A stretch of 13,361 bases of DNA from Gammaproteobacteria bacterium (GTDB taxonomy: Bacteria; Pseudomonadota; Gammaproteobacteria; Eutrophobiales; Eutrophobiaceae). Below are positions 5,449 to 13,361 of this stretch, one piece after another. The notes under the pieces are model-generated. The model was not told the DNA's origin, made no database searches, and saw nothing but the letters and a program-made list of their open reading frames with translations. The first letter of the stretch is position 1. Every line of letters begins with the position of its first letter. The translations under genes were made by a program, and so were the position numbers. The stretch spans positions 1 through 13,361 of the forward strand of contig JACVQI010000044.1 in NCBI GenBank assembly GCA_015661095.1, written 5' to 3'.

Positions 5449-7134
5449 ATGATGCGTTCAGTTTCGACTATTCCCGGCATATCCAGCCAGTCGCTGCCGG
5501 CTGCACCCACGGCGGCGCCCGGTGTCATCGGCTGGTGGACCGGCGCGGTCAAACCCGCCGCACTGGACCAGTTGCCGCTGCTGCTGCGCACACTCGACCA
5601 GCCGTTGTATGTTCTGCGACAGGGCGGGGAATATCTGCTCGCGAACAGCGGCACGGTGCAGCTTGGCGTCGCTACCGGCGTGCAGGGTGCCCTGCCACTG
5701 GTGGCCTGGCTGCCACCGGCCCCGGCGTCGCAAATGGGCGATCTGGGTTTCTGCCGTGATTACCATCTGCGTTTCCCGTATATGACCGGGGCCATGGCCA
5801 ACGGCATCGCTTCCACGCGGCTGGTGACCGCCATCGCGGAGGCCGGCCTGCTGGGCAGCTTCGGCGCCGCGGGACTGGGTGTGCCCCAGGTCGCCGCCGC
5901 TATCGCCGAATTGCAGGGACGACTCCCGGACCATAGTTTCTGTATCAATCTCATCCACAGTCCGAATGAAAAAGATCGCGAGGATCAACTGGTTGATCTG
6001 TTTATCCAGAAAGGCATACACATGGTTGAGGCCTCCGCCTACATGACCCTGACTTTGCCGGCGCTGCGCTACCGCCTCCACGGCATCCACCATGACGGCC
6101 AGGGTAACATCGTCACGCCGCACCGTATCATCGCCAAGGTCTCGCGCGTCGAGGTGGCCGAGCGCTGGTTCAGCCCGCCGCCGGATAAATTTTTAAAAAC
6201 GTTACTCGATAATGGCGTCATCACTACCGAACAAGCAGACCTGGCTAAGCAGATCCCCGTGGCCCAGGACCTGACCGTGGAAGCCGATTCCGGCGGCCAT
6301 ACCGACAACCGTCCGGCCATCACCCTGTTGCCGACCATGCTGGCGCTGCGGGATCGTTTGCAGAAACAATTTAACTACCACGCGCCATTGCGCGTCGGCG
6401 CGGCCGGCGGCATCGCCACGCCGGCATCGGTCGCAGCGGCCTTTGCCATGGGCGCCGCCTATGTCGTCTCCGGCACGATCAACCAGTCCTGTCTTGAATC
6501 CGGCAGTAGCGACACCGTGCGCGGCATGCTGGCTGAGGCACAACAGGCCGATACCGCCATGGCGGCGGCCGGCGACATGTTCGAGCTGGGCGTCAAGGTG
6601 CAGGTGCTGAAACGCGGCACGCTGTTCGCCATGCGCGCCAACAAGCTCTACGAAACTTATCGCGCCTGGAATTCGCTGGAGGCCATCCCGGTCAAAGAGC
6701 GCGAGAATCTGGAAAAGACCATCTTCAAAGCCCCGCTGGAACAGATCTGGCAAACTACCCGGGAATATTTTGCGGCGCACGACCCGGGCCAGATCGAAAG
6801 GGCGGAACGCGACCCGAAGCACAAGATGGCGCTGGTATTCCGCTGGTATCTGGGCCTGTCCTCGCGCTGGGCGAATGCCGGCGTCGAGGATCGCCAGGCG
6901 GATTATCAAATCTGGTGCGGGCCGGCCATGGGCGCCTTTAATGAATGGACGCGAGACAGCTTCCTGGCGCAACCGCAGAACCGCCAGGTGGTCACCGTGG
7001 CGCTGAATCTGATCTTCGGTGCAGCGTTGGTCAGCCGCCTGCAGATGTTGCGGCTGCAGGGGATTGAGTTACCGCTGGATCTGGCCCGCATAGCCCCGAT
7101 GCCAGCAGAAGAGATTGAGCAATATCTGCAATGA
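5449..7134 (+). CDS. pfaD: PfaD-type trans-acting enoyl reductase (FMN, nitronate monooxygenase fold)
   Basis: Stand-alone enoyl reductase of Pfa (polyunsaturated fatty acid / secondary lipid) synthases. It reduces the ACP-bound enoyl chain in trans, using FMN and NAD(P)H. At 561 residues it matches the PfaD family, whose members are longer than simple nitronate monooxygenases. Visible traits are the N-terminal WWTGAVKPAAL segment, GFCRDYHLRFPYMTGAMANG, the flavin-barrel start LGSFGAAGLG, INLIHSPNE, EADSGGHTDNRP with the conserved His284, the phosphate-binding AGGIA (319-323) followed by SVAAAFAMGAAYVVSGTINQS, and a helical C-terminal part with FRWYLGLSSRWAN and QIWCGPAMGAFN. The stop overlaps the next start (ATGA, 7131-7134), so it is coupled to the PfaA-like synthase. 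No good Shine-Dalgarno precedes the start: GGAG at 5426-5429 is 19 nt away. A second ATG follows immediately at 5452. Confidence 0.95.
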   Translation: MMRSVSTIPGISSQSLPAAPTAAPGVIGWWTGAVKPAALDQLPLLLRTLDQPLYVLRQGGEYLLANSGTVQLGVATGVQGALPLVAWLPPAPASQMGDLGFCRDYHLRFPYMTGAMANGIASTRLVTAIAEAGLLGSFGAAGLGVPQVAAAIAELQGRLPDHSFCINLIHSPNEKDREDQLVDLFIQKGIHMVEASAYMTLTLPALRYRLHGIHHDGQGNIVTPHRIIAKVSRVEVAERWFSPPPDKFLKTLLDNGVITTEQADLAKQIPVAQDLTVEADSGGHTDNRPAITLLPTMLALRDRLQKQFNYHAPLRVGAAGGIATPASVAAAFAMGAAYVVSGTINQSCLESGSSDTVRGMLAEAQQADTAMAAAGDMFELGVKVQVLKRGTLFAMRANKLYETYRAWNSLEAIPVKERENLEKTIFKAPLEQIWQTTREYFAAHDPGQIERAERDPKHKMALVFRWYLGLSSRWANAGVEDRQADYQIWCGPAMGAFNEWTRDSFLAQPQNRQVVTVALNLIFGAALVSRLQMLRLQGIELPLDLARIAPMPAEEIEQYLQ

Positions 7135-10100
7135 GTGACAACCAGGATCACAACAAACCAACCGCGCTGGCCATCGTCGGTATCGGCTGCATGTTCCCCA
7201 AGGCCGGCAATCTGTCGGCCTACTGGACCAATATCCGGGAAGGGGTTGATGCCATCACCGAGGTCCCCGCCAGCCATTGGCGGCCGGAAGATTATTTCAA
7301 TGATGATCGCAATGCGCCGGATATGACCTATGCCCGGCGCGGCGGCTTCATCGATCCGGTGCCGTTCGATCCACTCTACTACGGTATCAGCCCGAATAAC
7401 ATCGAGGCCACGGACACCACCCAGTTGCTGGGCCTGGTCGCGGCCCGCGCGGCTTTGCTCGACGCCGGTTACGCCACCGGCCGGGACAGCCATGACGGCC
7501 GGCCCTTTGACCGGGATCGTACCAGTGTCATCCTCGGTGTCACCGGCACTCTCGAACTGGTCATCCCACTGGGTGCCCGGCTTGGGCATCCGCTCTGGCG
7601 CCGGGCGTTGCGCGATGCCGGTGTCGCGGACGCGACCGCCGAGGAAGTGGTCCAGCGCATCGCCGAGGGTTACGTCCCCTGGCAGGAGAATTCCTTTCCG
7701 GGACTGCTGGGCAACGTCGCCGCCGGCCGCATCGCCAACCGTTTCGATCTGGGCGGCACCAACTGCGTGGTCGATGCCGCCTGCGCCAGTTCTCTGAGCG
7801 CCATTCATCTGGCGTCGCTGGAACTGCAGGCCGGCCGTTGCGACATGGCCATCAGCGGCGGCATCGATACCTTCAACGATATCTTCATGTACATGTGTTT
7901 CAGCAAGACCCCGGCCCTGTCACCGACCGGCAACAGCCGGCCGTTCCATGCTCAGGGCGACGGCACCATCCTGGGTGAAGGCATCGGTATGCTGGTGCTG
8001 AAACGTCTGGCGGATGCCGAACGGGACCAGGATCGTATCTATGCCGTGCTCAAGGGCATCGGCACATCCAGCGACGGCAAGGGCAACGCGATATACGCGC
8101 CCAGCGCCGCCGGACAGCAAAAGGCCCTGCGCGACGCTTACCGGACGGCAGGTGTAGCACCGCATACGATTGAACTGGTTGAGGCCCATGGCACCGGCAC
8201 ACGGGTCGGCGATGCCGTCGAAGCCGCGGCCCTGTCCGCGGTCTATCGCGACGACCGGCCGCAAGGCACCTGGTGCGCCCTCGGTTCGGTCAAGTCCATG
8301 ATCGGTCATACCAAGGCCGCTGCGGGCGTGGCTGGTCTGATCAAGGTCGCCATGGCCTTGCAACACAAGGTGCTGCCGCCGACCATCAAGGTTGAACAGC
8401 CGCTGGAGGCGCTGCAACCTGGCACGGCGCCGGTCTATGTCAATACCGTCAAGCGGCCCTGGCCCGCGCGAGCGGAGCATCCGCGCCGTGCTGCCGTAAG
8501 CGCCTTTGGTTTCGGCGGCAGTAATTTCCACGCGGTGCTGGAGGAAGCGGACACCGCCAGGCGCGACATCGAATGGGACGGCCAGGTCCTGATCTATGCC
8601 TGCAGTGGCGCTGCTGTTCAGGACTTGCGTGAACACCTGAGCGTCATTGAAGAATCCCGAGGCGACTGGTCGCGACTACGCAAAGCGGCAGCGCTCTCGC
8701 TCAAGCACTACGACGCTGGTCGGGAACACCGGCTGGTACTGGTCATCGACAAGGACAGTACCGATATAGTCAAACTGTTGCAGACAACCCGAACCATGCT
8801 CGCGGATCCGAGCCGGAATTACCGTGTTACCACCGATGGCGCCTGTTATGGCAATAGCAAAGCGGCCCCTGGCGGACTGGCCTTTATGTTTCCCGGCCAG
8901 GGCGCGCAATATCCCGGCATGCTGCGCGATCTCGCCTGTCAGTTCCCGCAACTGCTGGCGGTGCTCGATAGCGCCAATGCCACGCTTGGTGAAGATGCCG
9001 ACGGTTGTCGTCTGAGCGATCGCATTTATCCGATCCCCGTGTTTGACGAGAATGCCGCGGCGGCGCAAAAAGCTGCGCTGACCGCCACCGTCACGGCGCA
9101 ACCAGCCATCGGCGCCGTCAGTGTCGGCGCCGTGAATATTCTGGAACACTTCGGCATACAGGCCGACGCCAGCGCCGGTCACAGTTTCGGCGAACTGACC
9201 GCGCTTAACTACGCCGGCTGGTTCACGGATCAGGATTTGTTGCGGCTGGCACATAAACGCGGCCAGCTCATGCAGCAGGGCGATGGCGATCGTGGCGCCA
9301 TGCTCGCGGTGCTGGCGACACCGGAGGAATTGCATCCGCTGATCGAGGAGATGCAACTGGATCTGATCATTGCCAACCATAATGCCCCGGCGCAACTGGT
9401 ATTGTCCGGCGCCAGCGCGCAGATCGACAAGGCCGAGGCCGTGCTCAAGCAGCGCAAGATCCGCAGCAGCCGTCTGCCAGTCGCCGCCGCTTTCCACAGC
9501 AGCTTCGTCGCCAGTGCCGAGAAACCCTTCGCCGAATTCATCAACGACATCGAATTCACGCCGGGTCGTATCCCCGTTTACTCGAACACCACCGCGGAGA
9601 GCTACGGCGATGACGTAGCGCAGGTGCGCGCTTTACTGGCGGGACAACTGGCGCGGCCGGTAGAATTCGTACGCGAGATCGAAAACATGTATGCGGCGGA
9701 TATCCGCACCTTCGTCGAGGTTGGACCGTCCAATATCATCACCGGCCTGGTCGGCAAGATCCTCGCCGATCGCGAACACTATGCCATCGCCGTGGATGCC
9801 ACCAGGGGACGGCGCAGCGGGCTATACGATCTGGCCCTGTTGCTGGCGCGTTTGTCCAGCCTGAGCTATCACTGCGACCTCAACCGTTGGGACGCCGGTT
9901 ATCTGGCCTCGCTGCGTGACGAGAAGCAGCCGGCTCTGACCATTCCGCTCAGCGGCGCTAATTACGTTCAGCCCAGAGACAAGAGCAAACTGATCACCAG
10001 ACCGGCGGCTACGGCAGCAGCGGTGCAACAAGCCATTAAATCCACGTCTGTCCTCGTGTCAACTACAACAGCGCCACCTGCCGGCGCAACAGCAATTCCA

Positions 10101-13100
10101 GTAGCGGACACCAACGGCGCCGCCTTGCAGGTGATCCAGCAGGGCATTCTGACTTTGCAGAAGCTGCAGGAACAAACCGCGCAACTGCACAAACTATATC
10201 TCGAAGGTCAGGATAATGCGCAACGCTCGATCCAGCAATTACTGCTGCAACAACAGCAGTTGTTAACCGGCGCGCCGGTGACGACTATCACCACGCCGGC
10301 GCCGCCCGTTCCGTCTGTCGGTTCGACTAATGTCAAACCGCCGCAACCGGCAGTCCCTGTAACAACGTCCGCGACAGCACTTAAGGCAGCCGAGAAAGAA
10401 CTACCCGCTACGAGCAACACCCAATATAAAAACATCCTGCTCGAGGTGGTGGCGGAGAAGACCGGTTACCCGATGGATATGTTGAGCCTGGAAATGAGTC
10501 TGGATACCGATCTCGGCATCGACTCCATCAAGCGCGTGGAAATCCTCTCGGCCCTGCAGGAAAAGCTGCCGGGGATCCAGAAGATCCAGCCGGAAGATCT
10601 CGGCACCTTCCAGTTGTTGCAACACATCGTCGAATATCTGGCGGATGGCGACAAGACCACCAGCGTGGTCGCTGAAACAGCACATGCCGGGCTGGCACCA
10701 TTCCAGCAGGTTCTGCTCGAAGTGGTCGCAGCCAAGACCGGCTATCCGGTAGACATGCTCAATCTGGATATGAACCTGGATAGCGATCTCGGTATCGACT
10801 CCATCAAGCGCGTGGAGATCCTGGCCGCATTCCAGGAGCGCATGCCGGATGCGCCAGCGGTGCAACCCGATGAACTGGGACGCTTGCAGACCTTGCGGCA
10901 GATTGTCGAGTACATGGGGCAGAACGCAGACCATGCTGCTGCACCCACGGCCGTTACCGGCAATAACGAAATAATGCAGCAGACCTTGCTGGCAGTCGTT
11001 GCCGACAAGACCGGTTATCCGGTCGATATGCTGAACCTGGATATGAACCTGGACAGCGATCTCGGTATCGATTCGATCAAGCGCGTGGAAATACTCGCGG
11101 CTTTTCAGGAGCGGATGCCGGATGCCCCGGCGGTGCAACCGGATCAACTGGCACAATTGCAAACCCTCAGACAGATCGTCGCCTACATGCAGGCGGACGC
11201 CGCCGCGCCGGCAAGCAAGACACCAGCCCAGGCCGCAATGTTGGCGCCGGAGTCTGAACCTGAACCTGAAATCAAAGTACCAGAACTCTATCAGGGCAGT
11301 ATCGTACTGACACCTTTGGCCGACGGCAGACCGGCGCTGGATCTCCCCGCCGGCTCGAAGGTGCTGGTCACCAGTGATGGCACGGAGCTGCCTGTGCAGA
11401 TTTGCGAGCTATTGAACCAGCAACAACTTGCAGCGGACGTTCTGGCACTGGATGCCGCATTGCCGGCCGATACCGTTGCACTGCTCATTATGGTACCCGT
11501 ACTGATTGATGACTCATTTATTAAACAGGCCTTTATATTGATCCAGCAGGCCGGCCGGCAGGGCATCAAGGCGCTGGCCGGAGTTACCCGCCTGGGCGGT
11601 AGTTTTGGTTTCCGGGATCTCGCCGATGCCAGCCCGGAAGCGGCCGCCATCCACGGCATCATCAAATCAGCGGAGAAGGAATGGCCGGCGGTGGCATGCA
11701 AGGTCATCGACATCGCTGATGACAGCGAGCAGAGCGCCGCCAGCATCGTCGCGGAACTGCTGACAACGGGACCACTGGAAGTCGGCATCACCGACCATGG
11801 TTGCCAGGGGTTGTCGCTGCAACAGCAGTCGCTCACAGAGCACACAGAAGAATCGCCTCCTTTGCGTCCCGGCGAGGTCGTTGTCATCAGCGGCGGCGCC
11901 CGCGGTGTCACCGCCGCAGTGGCATTGGCGCTGGCGCAGTCCTGGCGTACCAACCTGGTGCTGCTGGGCCGTAGCCCGGAACCGCTCCCCGAAGCGGACT
12001 GGCTGGCGCGGTTGCGATCCGAAGCGGAAATCAAGCAGGCCCTCATTAACCGGCAGACTGGCCCCACGCGCCTGACGCCGAAGGCGGTGCAGGATGAATA
12101 TCAACGTATCAGCGCCAACCGCGAGATGCTGGCCAATCTGGAACAGCTGCGAGCTACGGGCGTTACCGTCAACTATCATTCCGTCGATGTTCGTGATGCG
12201 CAACAGGTTGCAATCTGTCTGGAGCAGGTGCGGCGCGATACCGGACCCATACGCGGCATCATCCACGGCGCCGGCGTCCTCGCGGACCGCTTCATCACCT
12301 ATAAGACTCTGGAACAATTCGATCAGGTTTACTCGACCAAGGTCGATGGCCTGCGTGCGCTGCTGCAGGCGACGGCTCAGGATGATCTGCAATTGCTGGT
12401 GATGTTCTCATCCTCCACCGCACGCTTCGGCCGCAAGGGTCAGGTGGATTATGCCGCCGCCAACGAAGTCCTGAACAAGCTGGCTCAGCAGCAACTGCAA
12501 CAACGCCCCGGCTGCCGCGTCCTCAGCGTGAATTGGGGTCCCTGGGCGGGCGGGATGGTGACGGCGCCATTACAAAAGGTGTTCGCGGAAGAAGGTGTCG
12601 GTCTAATCCCCTTACGTGCTGGTGCGCAGTATCTGCTGCAAGCCATTGCCAGCACCGGGCCGGTGGAAGTCGTTGTACTTGGCTCCGCGCCGGTGTTACC
12701 GATCGGTGCCGGCTTCAATGATTCCATGCAAGTGGCGTTCGAGCGCCATCTCAATGTCGAAGACTATCCGGTCCTGCAATCCCATATCATGAACGGCCGG
12801 GCCGTCCTGCCCGCCGCCCTGATCGCGGAATGGCTGGCGCATGGCGCCATGCATAATATTCCCGGGCTGTCCTTCACCGGTTTCGAGGACTTCCAGATTT
12901 ACAAAGGGGTGATCCTGGAACCCGGCGCAACAGTTAGCTTGCAGATCTTGGCCGGTGCGGCGCACCGCGCCACTGCCCGAGAGCACCGCCCCTTTCCGGG
13001 ACAACGAATACTATCGCAACGGCCAGTTATTCCACGGCCGCGATCTGCAAGGATTACAAACCGTCACGGCCTGTTCCGCGCGCGGCATCATTGGCGAGTC

Positions 13101-13181
13101 TCTGACCGCGCCCGTGCCGTCGCAGTGGATGAAAAATCCGATCCGCTCATCCTGGCTGGCCGATCCACTGGTGCTCGATAG
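7131..13181 (+). CDS. pfaA: PfaA-like polyunsaturated fatty acid / secondary lipid synthase: KS-AT-ACP-ACP-ACP-KR-DH(start), frameshifted in DH
   Basis: Iterative multidomain lipid synthase. Domains in order: ketosynthase (about 12-470) with Cys218 in DAACASS, His353 in EAHGTGT and His393 in MIGHTKAAAG; acyltransferase (about 583-880) with FPGQGAQ, Ser685 in GHSFGE and His789 in AAFHSSF; a Pro/Ala/Thr linker and a Gln-rich helical stretch (about 998-1048); three acyl carrier domains with phosphopantetheine serines at 1132, 1224 and 1315, each in LGIDSIKRVEIL; ketoreductase with NADPH loop GGARG (1588-1592), Ser at about 1760, Tyr1774 and Asn1778; then the first hot-dog of a PKS-type dehydratase with HxxxGxxxxP (His1885, Gly1889, Pro1894). 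True sequence stops near residue 1944. The last ~70 residues to the stop at 13181 are out of frame, and the DH continues in another frame to the window end. It starts by ATGA overlap with pfaD. Three ACPs is fewer than in EPA/DHA PfaA, so the product is uncertain. Confidence 0.93.
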   Translation: MSDNQDHNKPTALAIVGIGCMFPKAGNLSAYWTNIREGVDAITEVPASHWRPEDYFNDDRNAPDMTYARRGGFIDPVPFDPLYYGISPNNIEATDTTQLLGLVAARAALLDAGYATGRDSHDGRPFDRDRTSVILGVTGTLELVIPLGARLGHPLWRRALRDAGVADATAEEVVQRIAEGYVPWQENSFPGLLGNVAAGRIANRFDLGGTNCVVDAACASSLSAIHLASLELQAGRCDMAISGGIDTFNDIFMYMCFSKTPALSPTGNSRPFHAQGDGTILGEGIGMLVLKRLADAERDQDRIYAVLKGIGTSSDGKGNAIYAPSAAGQQKALRDAYRTAGVAPHTIELVEAHGTGTRVGDAVEAAALSAVYRDDRPQGTWCALGSVKSMIGHTKAAAGVAGLIKVAMALQHKVLPPTIKVEQPLEALQPGTAPVYVNTVKRPWPARAEHPRRAAVSAFGFGGSNFHAVLEEADTARRDIEWDGQVLIYACSGAAVQDLREHLSVIEESRGDWSRLRKAAALSLKHYDAGREHRLVLVIDKDSTDIVKLLQTTRTMLADPSRNYRVTTDGACYGNSKAAPGGLAFMFPGQGAQYPGMLRDLACQFPQLLAVLDSANATLGEDADGCRLSDRIYPIPVFDENAAAAQKAALTATVTAQPAIGAVSVGAVNILEHFGIQADASAGHSFGELTALNYAGWFTDQDLLRLAHKRGQLMQQGDGDRGAMLAVLATPEELHPLIEEMQLDLIIANHNAPAQLVLSGASAQIDKAEAVLKQRKIRSSRLPVAAAFHSSFVASAEKPFAEFINDIEFTPGRIPVYSNTTAESYGDDVAQVRALLAGQLARPVEFVREIENMYAADIRTFVEVGPSNIITGLVGKILADREHYAIAVDATRGRRSGLYDLALLLARLSSLSYHCDLNRWDAGYLASLRDEKQPALTIPLSGANYVQPRDKSKLITRPAATAAAVQQAIKSTSVLVSTTTAPPAGATAIPVADTNGAALQVIQQGILTLQKLQEQTAQLHKLYLEGQDNAQRSIQQLLLQQQQLLTGAPVTTITTPAPPVPSVGSTNVKPPQPAVPVTTSATALKAAEKELPATSNTQYKNILLEVVAEKTGYPMDMLSLEMSLDTDLGIDSIKRVEILSALQEKLPGIQKIQPEDLGTFQLLQHIVEYLADGDKTTSVVAETAHAGLAPFQQVLLEVVAAKTGYPVDMLNLDMNLDSDLGIDSIKRVEILAAFQERMPDAPAVQPDELGRLQTLRQIVEYMGQNADHAAAPTAVTGNNEIMQQTLLAVVADKTGYPVDMLNLDMNLDSDLGIDSIKRVEILAAFQERMPDAPAVQPDQLAQLQTLRQIVAYMQADAAAPASKTPAQAAMLAPESEPEPEIKVPELYQGSIVLTPLADGRPALDLPAGSKVLVTSDGTELPVQICELLNQQQLAADVLALDAALPADTVALLIMVPVLIDDSFIKQAFILIQQAGRQGIKALAGVTRLGGSFGFRDLADASPEAAAIHGIIKSAEKEWPAVACKVIDIADDSEQSAASIVAELLTTGPLEVGITDHGCQGLSLQQQSLTEHTEESPPLRPGEVVVISGGARGVTAAVALALAQSWRTNLVLLGRSPEPLPEADWLARLRSEAEIKQALINRQTGPTRLTPKAVQDEYQRISANREMLANLEQLRATGVTVNYHSVDVRDAQQVAICLEQVRRDTGPIRGIIHGAGVLADRFITYKTLEQFDQVYSTKVDGLRALLQATAQDDLQLLVMFSSSTARFGRKGQVDYAAANEVLNKLAQQQLQQRPGCRVLSVNWGPWAGGMVTAPLQKVFAEEGVGLIPLRAGAQYLLQAIASTGPVEVVVLGSAPVLPIGAGFNDSMQVAFERHLNVEDYPVLQSHIMNGRAVLPAALIAEWLAHGAMHNIPGLSFTGFEDFQIYKGVILEPGATVSLQILAGAAHRATAREHRPFPGQRILSQRPVIPRPRSARITNRHGLFRARHHWRVSDRARAVAVDEKSDPLILAGRSTGAR
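10734..11144 (+). repeat. Internal duplication: ACP2 and ACP3 with identical 46-residue core
   Basis: Codons 10734-10871 and 11007-11144 encode the same 46 residues, from KTGYPVDMLNLDMNLD through to PAVQPD. At DNA level they differ at 18 codons, every change being a third-position synonymous one (120 of 138 bases identical). ACP1 (around Ser1132) is clearly more diverged, with SLEMSLDTD in place of NLDMNLDSD. The ACP units are spaced 91-92 residues apart. Confidence 0.9.
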
Positions 13182-13361
13182 CTGTTTTCAACTGCTGATC
13201 CTGTGGAGCTTCCAGCAAGCCGGCGCCGGCTCGCTGCCGACGGCCATCGCCGGTTACCGGCAATATCAACGCAGTTATCCGAAAGACGGCGCCCGCATCA
13301 TCGCCCGCATCAACCAAAGCACCGAACATCAAGCCATCGCTGACATTGAAATACAGGACCG
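12955..13361 (+). CDS. Continuation of the PfaA-like dehydratase domain in the shifted frame, runs off window end
   Basis: From about 12958 a frame offset by +1 from the synthase reads PLPESTAPFRDNEYYRNGQL, then FHGRDLQGLQ, and later SSWLADPLVLDSCFQLLILW. The LFHG motif and the DxxxQ motif (LDSCFQ) are hallmarks of the second hot-dog of PKS-type dehydratases, so this is the rest of the DH of the preceding gene rather than an independent gene. The frame is open from 12913 with no natural start near the join, and continues past the window (last residues AIADIEIQD). Counting from the first hot-dog, about 40 residues normally lying between LQILAGAA and the LFHG strand appear to be missing, so a deletion accompanies the frame change. 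The exact joining base cannot be fixed without a homologue. Confidence 0.85.
   Translation, partial: MRRTAPLPESTAPFRDNEYYRNGQLFHGRDLQGLQTVTACSARGIIGESLTAPVPSQWMKNPIRSSWLADPLVLDSCFQLLILWSFQQAGAGSLPTAIAGYRQYQRSYPKDGARIIARINQSTEHQAIADIEIQD

Noticed and set aside
6202..7808. Long minus-strand ORFs (256 and 300 residues) opposite pfaD and the start of pfaA
   Set aside because: These are antisense shadows of strongly recognised plus-strand genes in high-GC codon usage; the translations match no family I recognise.
8676..9497. 273-residue minus-strand ORF opposite the KS/AT region
   Set aside because: Complement of the AT domain coding sequence; no ribosome binding site or recognisable motif.
10734..11144. 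Recent tandem duplication or assembly duplication of an ACP
   Set aside because: Eighteen silent differences in 138 bases and distinct flanking linkers exclude a duplicated-read artefact or very recent copy.
11291..12392. Overlapping minus-strand ORFs opposite the KR domain
   Set aside because: Low-complexity Ser/Ala or Gln/Arg-rich translations typical of antisense frames; the plus strand has clear KR motifs.

Overview
The window looks like a chromosomal segment of a moderately GC-rich gammaproteobacterium. This is inferred from the gamma-like MutM and LldD sequences and the compact, partly overlapping genes. No rRNA, tRNA, CRISPR array, transposase or phage gene is visible.

Layout. Positions 1-617 (+) hold the 3' part of mutM, a DNA-repair glycosylase cut by the window edge. 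It converges on a minus-strand group. Between them (about 616-751) is an inverted pair of degenerate 7-bp tandem arrays around an AT-rich core. The minus-strand group, in transcription order, is a doubtful small membrane ORF (3332-3201), a Mop/TOBE molybdate-binding protein (3100-2900), and a secreted S9 prolyl-oligopeptidase-type serine peptidase (2875-736) that is split by a +1 frameshift near 1799-1805. Further right, also on minus, is a two-gene unit: a secreted protein of unknown function (5280-4669) whose end overlaps the start of an FMN-dependent alpha-hydroxy-acid dehydrogenase of the LldD type (4682-3528).

From a 168-bp divergent intergenic region, the plus strand carries the most interesting part: pfaD (5449-7134), coupled by a 4-nt ATGA overlap to a giant PfaA-like synthase (7131 to the window end). 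PfaD is the FMN trans-acting enoyl reductase of polyunsaturated-fatty-acid (Pfa) synthases. The PfaA-like protein shows KS, AT, three tandem ACPs, KR and the start of a PKS-type dehydratase. Together they can carry out a full reductive chain-building cycle (condensation, ketoreduction, dehydration, enoyl reduction). A ketosynthase/chain-length-factor protein and a phosphopantetheinyl transferase would be expected outside the window. The order (ER gene first) and the low ACP number differ from the marine EPA/DHA clusters (pfaA-B-C-D), so this is better viewed as a Pfa-type 'secondary lipid' synthase with unknown product.

Two large genes here are frameshifted. The peptidase break looks like a single-base indel. 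The PfaA break (around 12955-12975) also seems to lack about 40 residues of the dehydratase, so it is more than a homopolymer slip. Whether these are real lesions or assembly errors cannot be told from the sequence alone.
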